Assembly (NCBI GenBank): GCA_016932895.1
Contig: JAFGCA010000054.1
Span: 1 to 32,074, forward strand
Length of the DNA stretch: 32,074 nt
Origin: Sedimentisphaerales bacterium
GTDB lineage: Bacteria > Planctomycetota > Phycisphaerae > Sedimentisphaerales > SG8-4
Direction of reading: 5' to 3'
The notes below the pieces were generated by a model, which was not told where the DNA came from, searched no databases, and saw only the letters and a program-made list of their open reading frames with translations. The translations under genes and the position numbers were made by a program. Shown piece by piece: positions 23,910-32,074 of the stretch (position 1 is its first letter; each line of letters opens with the position of its first letter).

Positions 23910-25475
23910 GTGTCTCGCACGAGTATCAGTCTTGCAGTACTTCTCTTCACTAGCGTGGCCGTTATGCCCGCCAAAGCGCGGGATGCCGTCTACAACGTCA
24001 CAGACTTCGGCGCCGTGGGAAATCTTCGCGCCCTCGACACCGACGCCATTCAAAACGCGATCGATACATGTCACGCCGAAGGAGGCGGAACAGTAGTGTT
24101 GCCATCCGGCAAGGAATTCCTCTCCGGCGCGCTCGTCCTTAAAAGCAACGTGACGATCGAGGTCCAGGAACACGCCATGTTGCGCGGCAGCCGCGAACTG
24201 AGCCACTACATCCGGACTGTGCCCGAGATCGAATCCTACGCTGTGATCAACTACTCTGATTACGCGCTGATTCAGGCGATCGACGCGGAAAATATCGGCA
24301 TCAAAGGCAAAGGCGTCATCGACGGCGACGGCGTCGCGGTGCCGGGTCGGACAGGATACGGGAATGAAAAGATTCGGCCGTACCTTTTGCGGTTTATCCG
24401 GTGCCAAGGCGTGCACGTGAAGGACGTCATGCTCAAGGACTCCAACTTCTGGACCCACCACTATCTCGAATGCGACAACGTGCATGTGGACGGCGTCCGC
24501 GTGCGGTGCTGGAATCTCGACCCCCATCAGCCCAACGGCGACGGCATCGACCTTGACGGATGCCAGCATGTCCTTGTCGAGAACATGGACATCCGGTGTG
24601 AAGACGACGGCATTACGTTCAAAAGCACGAGCATGCGCCCCATGAGGGACGTCCTGGTTCGCAATTGCACGGTGCTCTCGAATATCAACGCGATCAAAAT
24701 GGGCACGGAAACGCACGGACGCATCGAAGACGTGGTGGTCCGCGACTGTCGCGTGATCTTCGGCGGTCGGTCCGGCATCGCAATTATGAGCGTGGATGGC
24801 GCCCATATCGAAAACGTCACCTTCGAGAACATCGAAATCGAAGAGACCGCTGTGCCCATTTTTGCACGCCTCGGCGACCGCGGACGCACCTTCAGACGAT
24901 ACGACGAGCCGGTCGAAACGTATGATGGCAAAGAACGCGTTCGCACCGCCGCCGACCCCAACGTGGGCGTCCTGCGCAACATTACCTTCCGGAACATTAC
25001 CTCAAGGGCCGTCAAAACCGCCCTGCCGCCCAAGGAAATGCCCCGGTCCGTGGGCAGCGCGTTCAGCGGCGTCAATGGCCACAGGATCGAAAACCTTGTC
25101 CTGGAAAACCTCGACCTCGTGTACGCCGGCGGAATGCACGATCGCAACAAAACCTACGCCCAAGTGCCGGAACGGCCTGCCCATTACCCCAACCCGCATA
25201 TTTTCGGCGAATTGCCCGCCTATGCGTTGTATTTCCGACACGTCAACGGCCTGCGCGCCAGTAACGTCAACATTCGCGCCCTCGAGCCTGATTCTCGTTC
25301 AGCAGTGGTCTTGGATGACGTGCGGGACGCACAAATCAATAACCTGTGGACGCCGCGATTCGAAAAGGCCGCGCCGGCCGTTGAGTTCTTCGGCGTCGAC
25401 GGCTCGGGAATAACCTGTGACTATGTAGAGCAACGCGATCGCTATCGTATCAGCGGCCGAATCCCGCCATCGTAG
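23910..25475 (+). CDS. Secreted GH28-like parallel beta-helix glycosidase, copy A
   Basis: A 521-residue protein from the GTG at 23910, with AAGGAGG at 23898-23904; a nearby ATG at 23906 is in another frame. Signal peptide MSRTSISLAVLLFTSVAVMPAKA. The opening AVYNVTDFGAVG...DTDAIQNAIDTC is the classical GH28/pectate-lyase-type start. Catalytic candidates are NGDGID (Asp211) and CEDDGITFKS (Asp232, Asp233), the three acids of GH28. Where GH28 enzymes normally have GHG, this protein has SNINAIKMGTETHG, so that histidine motif is missing. The family acts on galacturonan-type or other acidic glycans; the missing motif argues for an unusual specificity. It belongs to the operon of sulfatase, GH28-like copy B and beta-helix proteins. 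It could instead be a related beta-helix family. Confidence 0.8.
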   Translation: MSRTSISLAVLLFTSVAVMPAKARDAVYNVTDFGAVGNLRALDTDAIQNAIDTCHAEGGGTVVLPSGKEFLSGALVLKSNVTIEVQEHAMLRGSRELSHYIRTVPEIESYAVINYSDYALIQAIDAENIGIKGKGVIDGDGVAVPGRTGYGNEKIRPYLLRFIRCQGVHVKDVMLKDSNFWTHHYLECDNVHVDGVRVRCWNLDPHQPNGDGIDLDGCQHVLVENMDIRCEDDGITFKSTSMRPMRDVLVRNCTVLSNINAIKMGTETHGRIEDVVVRDCRVIFGGRSGIAIMSVDGAHIENVTFENIEIEETAVPIFARLGDRGRTFRRYDEPVETYDGKERVRTAADPNVGVLRNITFRNITSRAVKTALPPKEMPRSVGSAFSGVNGHRIENLVLENLDLVYAGGMHDRNKTYAQVPERPAHYPNPHIFGELPAYALYFRHVNGLRASNVNIRALEPDSRSAVVLDDVRDAQINNLWTPRFEKAAPAVEFFGVDGSGITCDYVEQRDRYRISGRIPPS

Positions 25476-25512
25476 TCGATCTGTCTGGATCGTAAGCGGA
25501 AAGGGGCAACTT

Positions 25513-27108
25513 ATGTATCTTGCCGGGAAAAAGATTATGCTTCGTCAGGTGTGCGTCTTTGTGGTCGTTTCTCAAATCGCGTTGATCGCGTCGACCGCCG
25601 CGGGTCGAGATGCGGCGTATAACGTACTGGATTTCGGTGCGGCGGGAGATCTGCGATCCCTGGACACACAGGCGATTCAAAACGCCATTGATGCCTGCCA
25701 TGAGGAAGGCGGCGGCACAGTGGTCTTTCCCGCAGGGAAGGAATTCCTGACAGGTACTCTCGTGCTCAAAAGCAACGTGACGTTGGAGATTCCGGAGACC
25801 GCGATGCTGCGCGGCAGCCGGGAACTGAGTCACTACATCAAAACCGTACCCAACCTCGAATCCTACGCCGTCGTCAACTATTCCGACTACGCCCTCATCC
25901 AGGCTGTCAACGCCGAAAACATCGGCATCAGGGGCAAAGGCGTTATCGACGGCGACGGCGTCGCCGTTCCCGGCCGGACCGGATACGGGCACCTGAAGAC
26001 CCGGCCGTATATCCTCCGCTTCATTCGCTGCAAGAACGTCGAAGTCCGCGACGTCATGCTCAAGAATACTAATTTTTGGACACATCATTACCTCGAGTGC
26101 GACAACGTCCACGTGGACGGCGTCCGGGTCCGCGCCATGAATCTCGATCCCCACCAACCCAATGGCGACGGCATTGACATCGACGGGTGTCAGCACGTGA
26201 TTGTTGAAAACATGGACATTCAGTCCGAGGACGACGGCATCACGCTCAAGAGCACAAGCATGAGGCCCACCCGCGATGTGCTGATCCGTGACTGCACCGT
26301 GCAATCCAATTGCAACGCCATCAAGTTCGGCACGGAAACGCACAGCGTGATCGAGGATGTGGTGGTGCGCAATTGCCGCGTGATCTTCGGCGGTCGGTCG
26401 GCGCTCGCGGTAATGAGCGCGGACGGCGCTCATGTGCAGAATATCCTGTTTGAGAATATTGTCATCGACGAAACTGCCGTGCCGATTTTCGTCCGTCTCG
26501 CCGATCGTATGCGCACGTTCGAGCTCTATGAAAACGCCGTGATGACCTTCAACGACGAGGAAAAAGTCCGCGCCGAGACGGATCGCGAGATCGGCATAGT
26601 GCGTAACATCACGTTCCGAAACATCGTTTCCCACGGCGTGAGGGCGTCGCTTCCGCCCAAGACAATGCCCCGCTCTGTCGGAAGTGCATTCAGCGGCGTC
26701 AACGGGCACATGATCGAGAACCTCGTCTTGGAAAACCTCGATCTCACCTACGCCGGCGGTATCCGGGACCGCGACAAAACCTACGCCGGGGTGCCCGAAA
26801 GGCCGGCACACTATCCCACCCCCGAGATCTTCGGCGAATTGCCCGCCTTTGCTTTCTACTTCCGCCATGTCAATGGCGTCGTCATGAAGAACGTCACAAT
26901 CCGAACACTCGAGCCGGACCTCCGTTCCTCGCTCGTGTTTGACAATGCCCACGACGTTCGCATCGAAGATGTGATCGTGCCGCGAACCGAAGGCGCCGCC
27001 CCTGCCGCCGAGTTCTTCCACGGCTCCGACGGCTCCCATCTCACCGCAACGTCCGCCGAAAATCACGACCTCTATCAGCTCGCCGGGAGCATACCGCCCG
27101 CAGACTGA
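25513..27108 (+). CDS. Secreted GH28-like parallel beta-helix glycosidase, copy B
   Basis: A 531-residue tandem paralogue of copy A, similar from end to end, starting 37 bases after it. AAGGGG lies eight bases before the ATG. The signal peptide region MLRQVCVFVVVSQIALIAST is followed by DAAYNVLDFGAAGD. Catalytic candidates again are NGDGID (Asp219) and SEDDGITLKS (Asp240, Asp241), and the GHG motif is again replaced, here by SNCNAIKFGTETHS. Both copies share long identical blocks such as GKGVIDGDGVAVPGRTGYG and PRSVGSAFSGVNGH. Copy differences cluster near 320-350, a region of the helix rim where substrate loops usually lie. Likely co-transcribed with copy A. The function is as for copy A and equally uncertain in substrate. 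Confidence 0.8.
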   Translation: MYLAGKKIMLRQVCVFVVVSQIALIASTAAGRDAAYNVLDFGAAGDLRSLDTQAIQNAIDACHEEGGGTVVFPAGKEFLTGTLVLKSNVTLEIPETAMLRGSRELSHYIKTVPNLESYAVVNYSDYALIQAVNAENIGIRGKGVIDGDGVAVPGRTGYGHLKTRPYILRFIRCKNVEVRDVMLKNTNFWTHHYLECDNVHVDGVRVRAMNLDPHQPNGDGIDIDGCQHVIVENMDIQSEDDGITLKSTSMRPTRDVLIRDCTVQSNCNAIKFGTETHSVIEDVVVRNCRVIFGGRSALAVMSADGAHVQNILFENIVIDETAVPIFVRLADRMRTFELYENAVMTFNDEEKVRAETDREIGIVRNITFRNIVSHGVRASLPPKTMPRSVGSAFSGVNGHMIENLVLENLDLTYAGGIRDRDKTYAGVPERPAHYPTPEIFGELPAFAFYFRHVNGVVMKNVTIRTLEPDLRSSLVFDNAHDVRIEDVIVPRTEGAAPAAEFFHGSDGSHLTATSAENHDLYQLAGSIPPAD

Positions 27109-27178
27109 TTCCACGCCCCCGCGGATGACCCAGGGAACAATCATCGCAGGGAGACAGCCAACAAAGGAGAGTCTCAGA

Positions 27179-29287
27179 ATGATTCGCAAGAACCGCATTG
27201 CCCGAACGCTGGTCCTGTTCGCAAGCCTTTTTCTTCTCGCCTCTGTCGCCTCGGCCGCCACATATTACGTCGACTCCGTCTCCGGCAGCGATGGCAACGA
27301 CGCAAAATCCCCGCAATCCGCCTGGAAAAGCCTCGAAAAGGTCAACGGCACAACCTTCGCGCCCGGCGATGCCATCCTCTTCAAGTGCGGCGGCTTGTGG
27401 AGCGGCGAGTTGTGGCCCAAAGGCAGCGGCAGCGATGGTCGCCCCATTCGCATCGACAACTACGGAGACCCCCAGCAGGGCCTGCCCCTCATCAACGCCA
27501 ACGGAGCCGGAACCTATAGCGACGCAGCCGTCTATCTGAAAAACCAGGAATACTGGGAAATCGCAAATCTCGAAATCACCAATCACGACGGTAACCGCAA
27601 TCGACCAAAAACCGGCGTATACGTCTACGTGTCCGCGCCCGATCTGCCTGCCGAAAAAACCACACTACGCCATATCCACCTCCTCAACCTCGTGATCCAC
27701 GACATCGACGGCGAGACAAACACCAATGAGATCAACGAAAACGCTACGGGTATCGATATTCACATCTATGGCGACCGCGACGTCGACACCCCGCGAAAAT
27801 TCGACGATATTCTCATCCAAGGCTGTCACATCTACGATGTCGTAGCCGTCGGCGTTGTCACCACCTCCGATTTCATGACCCGCACAGCCGAAAAGAACCT
27901 CACCTGGACCCCCTGGACAAATGTCCGCATCCGAAACAACGTCTTCGAACGCATCGGCGTCTGGACGATCTTTGTCCGCGTCACCGATTCCGACGTCGTC
28001 GAGTACAACCTCGCCACCGGCGGCAACGCCCCCTTCAACGATGGAAACGAAGGCAACTGCTTCGTCATGTTCAACACCGACAACAGCCTCTGGCAGTTCA
28101 ACGAAGTCTACGACCACAAAAAACCCCTCGGCGAAACCGCCGACGGCGCCGCCTACGACATCGACTACATGTGCAGAAACGCCGTCGTCCAATACAACTA
28201 CAGCCACGACAACGGAATGTGCTTCGCCCTCTGCTGCAACGGAAAACCCGGCGGAAACAGGCTCTCCGGCTTCAGCTTCGACCATGTTCTCCGATACAAC
28301 ATCAGCCAGAATGAAACCGACGAAGTCGCCCATATCACAGGACCCGCCAACGACTGCACAATCTACAACAACACCTTCTACCTCGGCCCCGATCGCACCG
28401 GCGTCCCGATGGTCAAACACAGATACTGGAACGGCTGGCCCGACAACATCCTGTACGCCAACAACATCTTCTATAGCGTCAACCCCGGCAACATCTACGT
28501 GCTCGGCGAGACCACCCGGTGCAGTTTCAGCCACAACGCCTTCTACGGCGCCCACGACCCGAGCGAACCCCACGACCCCCACAAAATCACCGCCGACCCC
28601 AGGCTCGCCCACCCCGGAACCGGCGGCGCAGGCCTCGACACCGTCTTCGGCTACAAGCTCCTGCCTGACTCCCCCTGCATCGACGCCGGCTTGGCCATCC
28701 CCGACAACGGCGCCCGCGACTACTGGGGCAACCCCGTCCCCTGCAATGCTGCCCCGGATATCGGCGCCCACGAGTGGAGCAACGACTCCCCCGTGGTCCT
28801 CGCCCCGACCGACGACACCTACGTCCGCGGCACAGGCTCGGAAAACGACAACTACGGACCCGCCGCCAAACTCGCCGTCAAGTACATCCCCCGATACACC
28901 AGCCGCCAGCGCTTCGCCTACCTCAAGTTCCAGCTGCCCGACCCCCAGCCGCCCATGACCCACGCCACCCTCCGCCTCAAAGTCCGGACCCTGGAAGTCC
29001 CCGCCGTCCACGCCGTCCACTACCTCCCTCACGATGACTGGCGCGAATCCACCCTCACCTGGAACACCAGGCCCGATCCCGCCGACACCCTCGACACCCA
29101 GCCGGTCCCGACTCCCGGCCGATGGATCGAGTTCAACGTCACCGACCAGATCCGCAAAGAATACAACAACCCCGACGACCGCCTGATTTCCTTCGTGATC
29201 GCGGAAACCACCGAAAATGGCTACACCGAGTATTATTCGGACGAGGATTCCTGCATCGAGAATCGCCCCCGATTGCTCCTGAGGTGA
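27179..29287 (+). CDS. Secreted parallel beta-helix protein with C-terminal DNRLRE/CBM96-like domain
   Basis: About 702 residues from the ATG at 27179 (AAAGGAG at 27163-27169). Signal peptide TLVLFASLFLLASVASA, then ATYYVDSVSGSDGNDAKSPQ and PGDAILFKCGGLWSGEL, the standard start of secreted right-handed beta-helix proteins, some of which are polysaccharide lyases or glycosidases. Repeated short turns of the type 'N.FE.IG..TIFVR..DSDVVEYN' run to about residue 520, ending in SPCIDAGLAIPD and PDIGAHEW. From about 543 a separate domain reads DDTYVRGTGSENDNYG...AYLKFQLP...ESTLTWNTRP, the DNRLRE pattern; CBM96, which includes alginate-binding modules, belongs to this group. Catalytic residues cannot be assigned by eye. 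It starts 70 bases after GH28-like copy B, probably in the same operon. Confidence 0.8.
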   Translation: MIRKNRIARTLVLFASLFLLASVASAATYYVDSVSGSDGNDAKSPQSAWKSLEKVNGTTFAPGDAILFKCGGLWSGELWPKGSGSDGRPIRIDNYGDPQQGLPLINANGAGTYSDAAVYLKNQEYWEIANLEITNHDGNRNRPKTGVYVYVSAPDLPAEKTTLRHIHLLNLVIHDIDGETNTNEINENATGIDIHIYGDRDVDTPRKFDDILIQGCHIYDVVAVGVVTTSDFMTRTAEKNLTWTPWTNVRIRNNVFERIGVWTIFVRVTDSDVVEYNLATGGNAPFNDGNEGNCFVMFNTDNSLWQFNEVYDHKKPLGETADGAAYDIDYMCRNAVVQYNYSHDNGMCFALCCNGKPGGNRLSGFSFDHVLRYNISQNETDEVAHITGPANDCTIYNNTFYLGPDRTGVPMVKHRYWNGWPDNILYANNIFYSVNPGNIYVLGETTRCSFSHNAFYGAHDPSEPHDPHKITADPRLAHPGTGGAGLDTVFGYKLLPDSPCIDAGLAIPDNGARDYWGNPVPCNAAPDIGAHEWSNDSPVVLAPTDDTYVRGTGSENDNYGPAAKLAVKYIPRYTSRQRFAYLKFQLPDPQPPMTHATLRLKVRTLEVPAVHAVHYLPHDDWRESTLTWNTRPDPADTLDTQPVPTPGRWIEFNVTDQIRKEYNNPDDRLISFVIAETTENGYTEYYSDEDSCIENRPRLLLR

Positions 29288-29384
29288 TTCCCGCCCGCAT
29301 ATGGACACGCCCGCCCGAATATGACGATAGCATAAGATATATCGGATGCCCCTGGAGAAAAGAATCCCGCCAAGAGGGTGCGCA

Positions 29385-32074
29385 ATGACAACACGATGTC
29401 TCTGTTGTTTCGTTCTGCTGCTCAACTCCGCTTCGTTCGCTGCCACCTACTACGTCGATTCCGTCGCCGGAAGCGATAGCTACGCAGGAACCACCGCCCA
29501 GGCTCCCTGGAAGACCCTCACCAAGGTCAGCAACACCACGTTCAACCCCGGCGATTCCATCCTCTTCAAGTGCGGAAGCTCCTGGAACGGCGAGCTCTGG
29601 CCCAAAGGCAGCGGCGCCGCCGGCAATCCGATCCGCATCGATAATTACGGCGACCCCGACCTCGGCCTGCCTCTGCTCAACGGCCAGGGCGCGGGCCTCT
29701 ACAGCCGCGGCGCCGTCTACCTCTTCAACCAGGAATACTGGGAAATCTCCAACCTCGAAATCACAAACTACGACGAAAACCCCGACGGCTGGAAAAAAGG
29801 CGTATATGTCCTCGTCTCCTCCCCTGATCTTCCTCCCGCCCAAACGATCTTTCACCATATCCACCTCAAAAACCTCGTCATCCACGACGTCAACGGAAAA
29901 ACCTCAAACTCCTCCGCCCACGAAAACTGCGCCGGAATCCTCTTCTTCATCGATGGCGATCGAAACGTCGACATCCCCCGGCGATTCGACGATATCCTCG
30001 TCGAAGGCTGCCACATCTACGACGTCGACGCCGGCGGCCTGATCTTCAACTCCTTGTTCGAAACAAGATCCGCCACCGAAAACTTCACCTGGACCCCCTC
30101 CACCAACGTCGTCGTCAGAGGAAACGTCTTCCAACGCATCGGCGTCTGGACCATCTTCCTCCGCGTCACCGACGGCCACCTCGTCGAATACAACCTCGCC
30201 TCCGAAGGAAACGCTCCCATCGACGACGACAACGAAGGCAACTGCTTCGTCATGCACGACACCGACAACAGCCTCTGGCAGTGCAACGAAGTCTATGACC
30301 ACAAAAAACCCGAAGGCTGGGACGGCGGCGCCTTCGATGTCGACTACATGTCCAAAAACGCCATCGTCCAGTACAACTACAGCCACCACAACGGCATGGC
30401 CTTCGTTGCTCCCTGCAACGGCGAATGGGAAGGCCCCAGGCTCTGGGGCTTCAGCTTCGGCCATGTCTTCCGATACAACATCAGCCAGAACGAAGTCGAC
30501 CAGATCGTCCACCTTTCCGGCACCGTCGACGGCACCAGAATCTACAACAACACCATGTACCTCGGTCCCGACACCGCCGACGTCTACATCTTCCGCCACA
30601 AGTACTGGAACGGCCACCCCCGAAACACCTACTACTACAACAACATCGTCTACAACCTCGGCACAAACAACTTCTACGACTTCGGCGGCAGCACCAACAA
30701 CGTCTTCAGCCACAACACCTTCTACGGAATTCACCCCGCCTCCGAACCCTACGACCCCGCCAAGCTCACCACCGACCCCCGCCTCATCCTCCCCGGCTCC
30801 GGCGGCCTCGGCCTCCACACCCTCCACGGCTACAAACTCCGCCACGACTCCCCCGCCATCGACTCAGGCCTCATCATCCCCAACAACCCCGGCCGCGACT
30901 TCTGGGGCAACCCCGTACCCTACAACGCCGCCCCCGACCGCGGCGCCCACGAATACTCCCCCGTCGTCGACACCGCCCCTCCGACCCCCAACCCGCCTCT
31001 CTGGCTCACCCCGCCCACGCACCTCGGCGGCAGATCCGTCGCCATGACCGCCGTCCAAGCCTCCGACCCCAGCGCCGTCCAGTACTTCTTTTCGAACATC
31101 ACCGACCCCTCCCACAACAGCGGCTGGATCTGGACCAACTCCTACACCGACACCGCCCTCGACCTCGACCGAACCTATTCCTACCGAATCCTCACCCGCG
31201 ACCTCTCCGAATCCCTCCACACCACCTCCTGGTCCTCCGTCGAATCCGTCTACCTCACCCCCGACACCACGCCCCCGGCCCCCGACCCCATGACTTGGGC
31301 CTCCCCTCCCGTCGCCACCGGCCCCGCCTCCATCACCATGACCGCCGCCACCGCCTCCGACGACAACCCCGTCGAATACTACTTCGCCAATCTCACCGAC
31401 CCCTCCCACGACAGCTCCTGGCAGCAAAGCCCCACCTACACCGACGTCGGCCTCGCCTCCTACGCCTCCTACACCTACACCGTCAAAGCCCGCGACCTCT
31501 CCGCCAACCGCAACGAAACCGCCTGCTCCGTCCCCAAATCCGCCACCACGCACCTCCCCGTCACCACCCTCTTCGAAACCTTCCCCTCCGACCCCAACCC
31601 CCGCGGCTGGATCGACAACAGCCCCGGCCTCTCCTCCTTCGCCTTCAACCCCCTCGGCTACCTCGACGCCACCCTCAAAATCGACCCCGCCCTCGCCGAC
31701 CGATACTACTTCTCCATCGGACAAACCTACCACAAAACCCAGGAATTCTGGCTCGAGTGGGACTATCAACCCCAGACTTCCACCGCCAGCATCTACCAGC
31801 ACTCCCTCGTCGCCTCCCTCTACACCCCCACCGCCGACAACCACCACAACCTCACCGCAGGCCAGTTCTCCTTCAGAGAAAACTCCTCCGGCTCCACCCG
31901 ATACAATCGCATGGACCTCTGGACCTACAACTCCGCCGGTGACGCCCTCAACGCCCTCGCCGTCATCGACGATCCCACAGGCGTCCTGTACAGCCAAAGC
32001 TACCGCGCCAAGCTCCACTACTGGTACGACCCCTCCGCCGTCGGAAAAGCCACCCTCGCTGTCCACAAAATCTA
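29385..32074 (+). CDS. Secreted parallel beta-helix protein with Fn3-like repeats, partial at right edge
   Basis: The frame is open from the ATG at 29385 (AAGAGGG seven bases before it) to the last base, giving the first 896 or so residues; the end is outside the window. Signal peptide CLCCFVLLLNSASFA, then ATYYVDSVAGSDSYAG. Residues up to about 525 are a paralogue of the preceding beta-helix protein, sharing blocks such as DNSLWQ.NEVYDHKKP and 'NGMAF/NGMCFA' turns. After this the two diverge: this copy has two Fn3-like segments of about 85 residues each, starting with DTAPPTPNPPLWLTPP and DTTPPAPDPMTWASPP, with PSHNSGW and PSHDSSW inside. A new beta-rich domain begins near residue 725 (TTLFETFPSDPNPRGW). 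The coding strand is strikingly C-rich. Function is unknown but probably polysaccharide binding or cleavage. Confidence 0.8.
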   Translation, partial: MTTRCLCCFVLLLNSASFAATYYVDSVAGSDSYAGTTAQAPWKTLTKVSNTTFNPGDSILFKCGSSWNGELWPKGSGAAGNPIRIDNYGDPDLGLPLLNGQGAGLYSRGAVYLFNQEYWEISNLEITNYDENPDGWKKGVYVLVSSPDLPPAQTIFHHIHLKNLVIHDVNGKTSNSSAHENCAGILFFIDGDRNVDIPRRFDDILVEGCHIYDVDAGGLIFNSLFETRSATENFTWTPSTNVVVRGNVFQRIGVWTIFLRVTDGHLVEYNLASEGNAPIDDDNEGNCFVMHDTDNSLWQCNEVYDHKKPEGWDGGAFDVDYMSKNAIVQYNYSHHNGMAFVAPCNGEWEGPRLWGFSFGHVFRYNISQNEVDQIVHLSGTVDGTRIYNNTMYLGPDTADVYIFRHKYWNGHPRNTYYYNNIVYNLGTNNFYDFGGSTNNVFSHNTFYGIHPASEPYDPAKLTTDPRLILPGSGGLGLHTLHGYKLRHDSPAIDSGLIIPNNPGRDFWGNPVPYNAAPDRGAHEYSPVVDTAPPTPNPPLWLTPPTHLGGRSVAMTAVQASDPSAVQYFFSNITDPSHNSGWIWTNSYTDTALDLDRTYSYRILTRDLSESLHTTSWSSVESVYLTPDTTPPAPDPMTWASPPVATGPASITMTAATASDDNPVEYYFANLTDPSHDSSWQQSPTYTDVGLASYASYTYTVKARDLSANRNETACSVPKSATTHLPVTTLFETFPSDPNPRGWIDNSPGLSSFAFNPLGYLDATLKIDPALADRYYFSIGQTYHKTQEFWLEWDYQPQTSTASIYQHSLVASLYTPTADNHHNLTAGQFSFRENSSGSTRYNRMDLWTYNSAGDALNALAVIDDPTGVLYSQSYRAKLHYWYDPSAVGKATLAVHKI

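Noticed and set aside
27665..29446. Long minus-strand open frame of 593 codons, rich in Val, Gly and Asp
   Set aside because: It lies opposite a well-supported beta-helix gene and its composition is what the complement of a C-rich coding strand gives. The same holds for the minus frames at 29904-30845 and 30864-32066.
1..32074. CRISPR array, tRNA or rRNA genes, insertion sequences
   Set aside because: No evenly spaced short repeats, no cloverleaf-like sequence in the gaps I read, and no transposase-like reading frame or terminal inverted repeats were found.

Overview
The window reads as a chromosomal stretch from a GC-rich bacterium of the Planctomycetota, most likely Phycisphaerae-like. The grounds are the mix of gene types: secreted LamG proteins with a short dockerin-like C-terminus, a prepilin-type protein beside carbohydrate genes, a Tat-exported sulfatase, GH28-like and other parallel beta-helix enzymes, a XylR-type regulator and UroD-family proteins. 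This placement rests on recognised gene families, not on a marker gene.

Layout. (1) 1-4563: the 3' part of a giant repetitive adhesin-like surface protein. (2) 4564-4870: a non-coding stretch that holds a protein-like but interrupted reading on the minus strand, then a secreted BD-FAE-type esterase (minus, 4871-5854). (3) 6163-15016: seven plus-strand genes read as one catabolic and transport unit: UroD-like protein 1, a large secreted alpha/beta hydrolase, an MFS transporter of the anion:cation symporter type, UroD-like protein 2, and a complete TRAP transporter (DctP, DctQ, DctM). (4) 15036-16244: a convergent XylR-type regulator (sugar-sensor domain plus AraC helix-turn-helix). (5) 16595-22140: a prepilin-type protein and two tandem LamG/dockerin-like secreted paralogues. 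(6) 22342 to the right edge: a sulfatase, two tandem GH28-like paralogues and two tandem beta-helix paralogues. The last of these runs off the window.

The whole reads as a polysaccharide-use locus. Exported esterases, sulfatase, GH28-like and beta-helix proteins would cut an acidic, probably sulfated or esterified, polysaccharide; the MFS and TRAP systems would bring in the released sugar acids; the UroD-like proteins and the regulator complete the intracellular side. The substrate is inferred from families only.

The strongest new observation is a pair of near-identical sites at 6057-6086 and 16378-16407. Each consists of two direct TGCGCRAAM half-sites with 21-bp spacing, the geometry used by AraC-family proteins. 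One lies before the UroD/TRAP unit and the other in the gap between the XylR-type gene and the prepilin/CAZyme side, so this regulator probably controls both arms. Other points: three successive gene families are each tandemly duplicated, the GH28-like pair lacks the usual GHG motif, UroD-like protein 2 lacks the distal metal-ligand cysteine, and the plus strand switches from G-rich to C-rich in the 17-22 kb region independently of gene direction.
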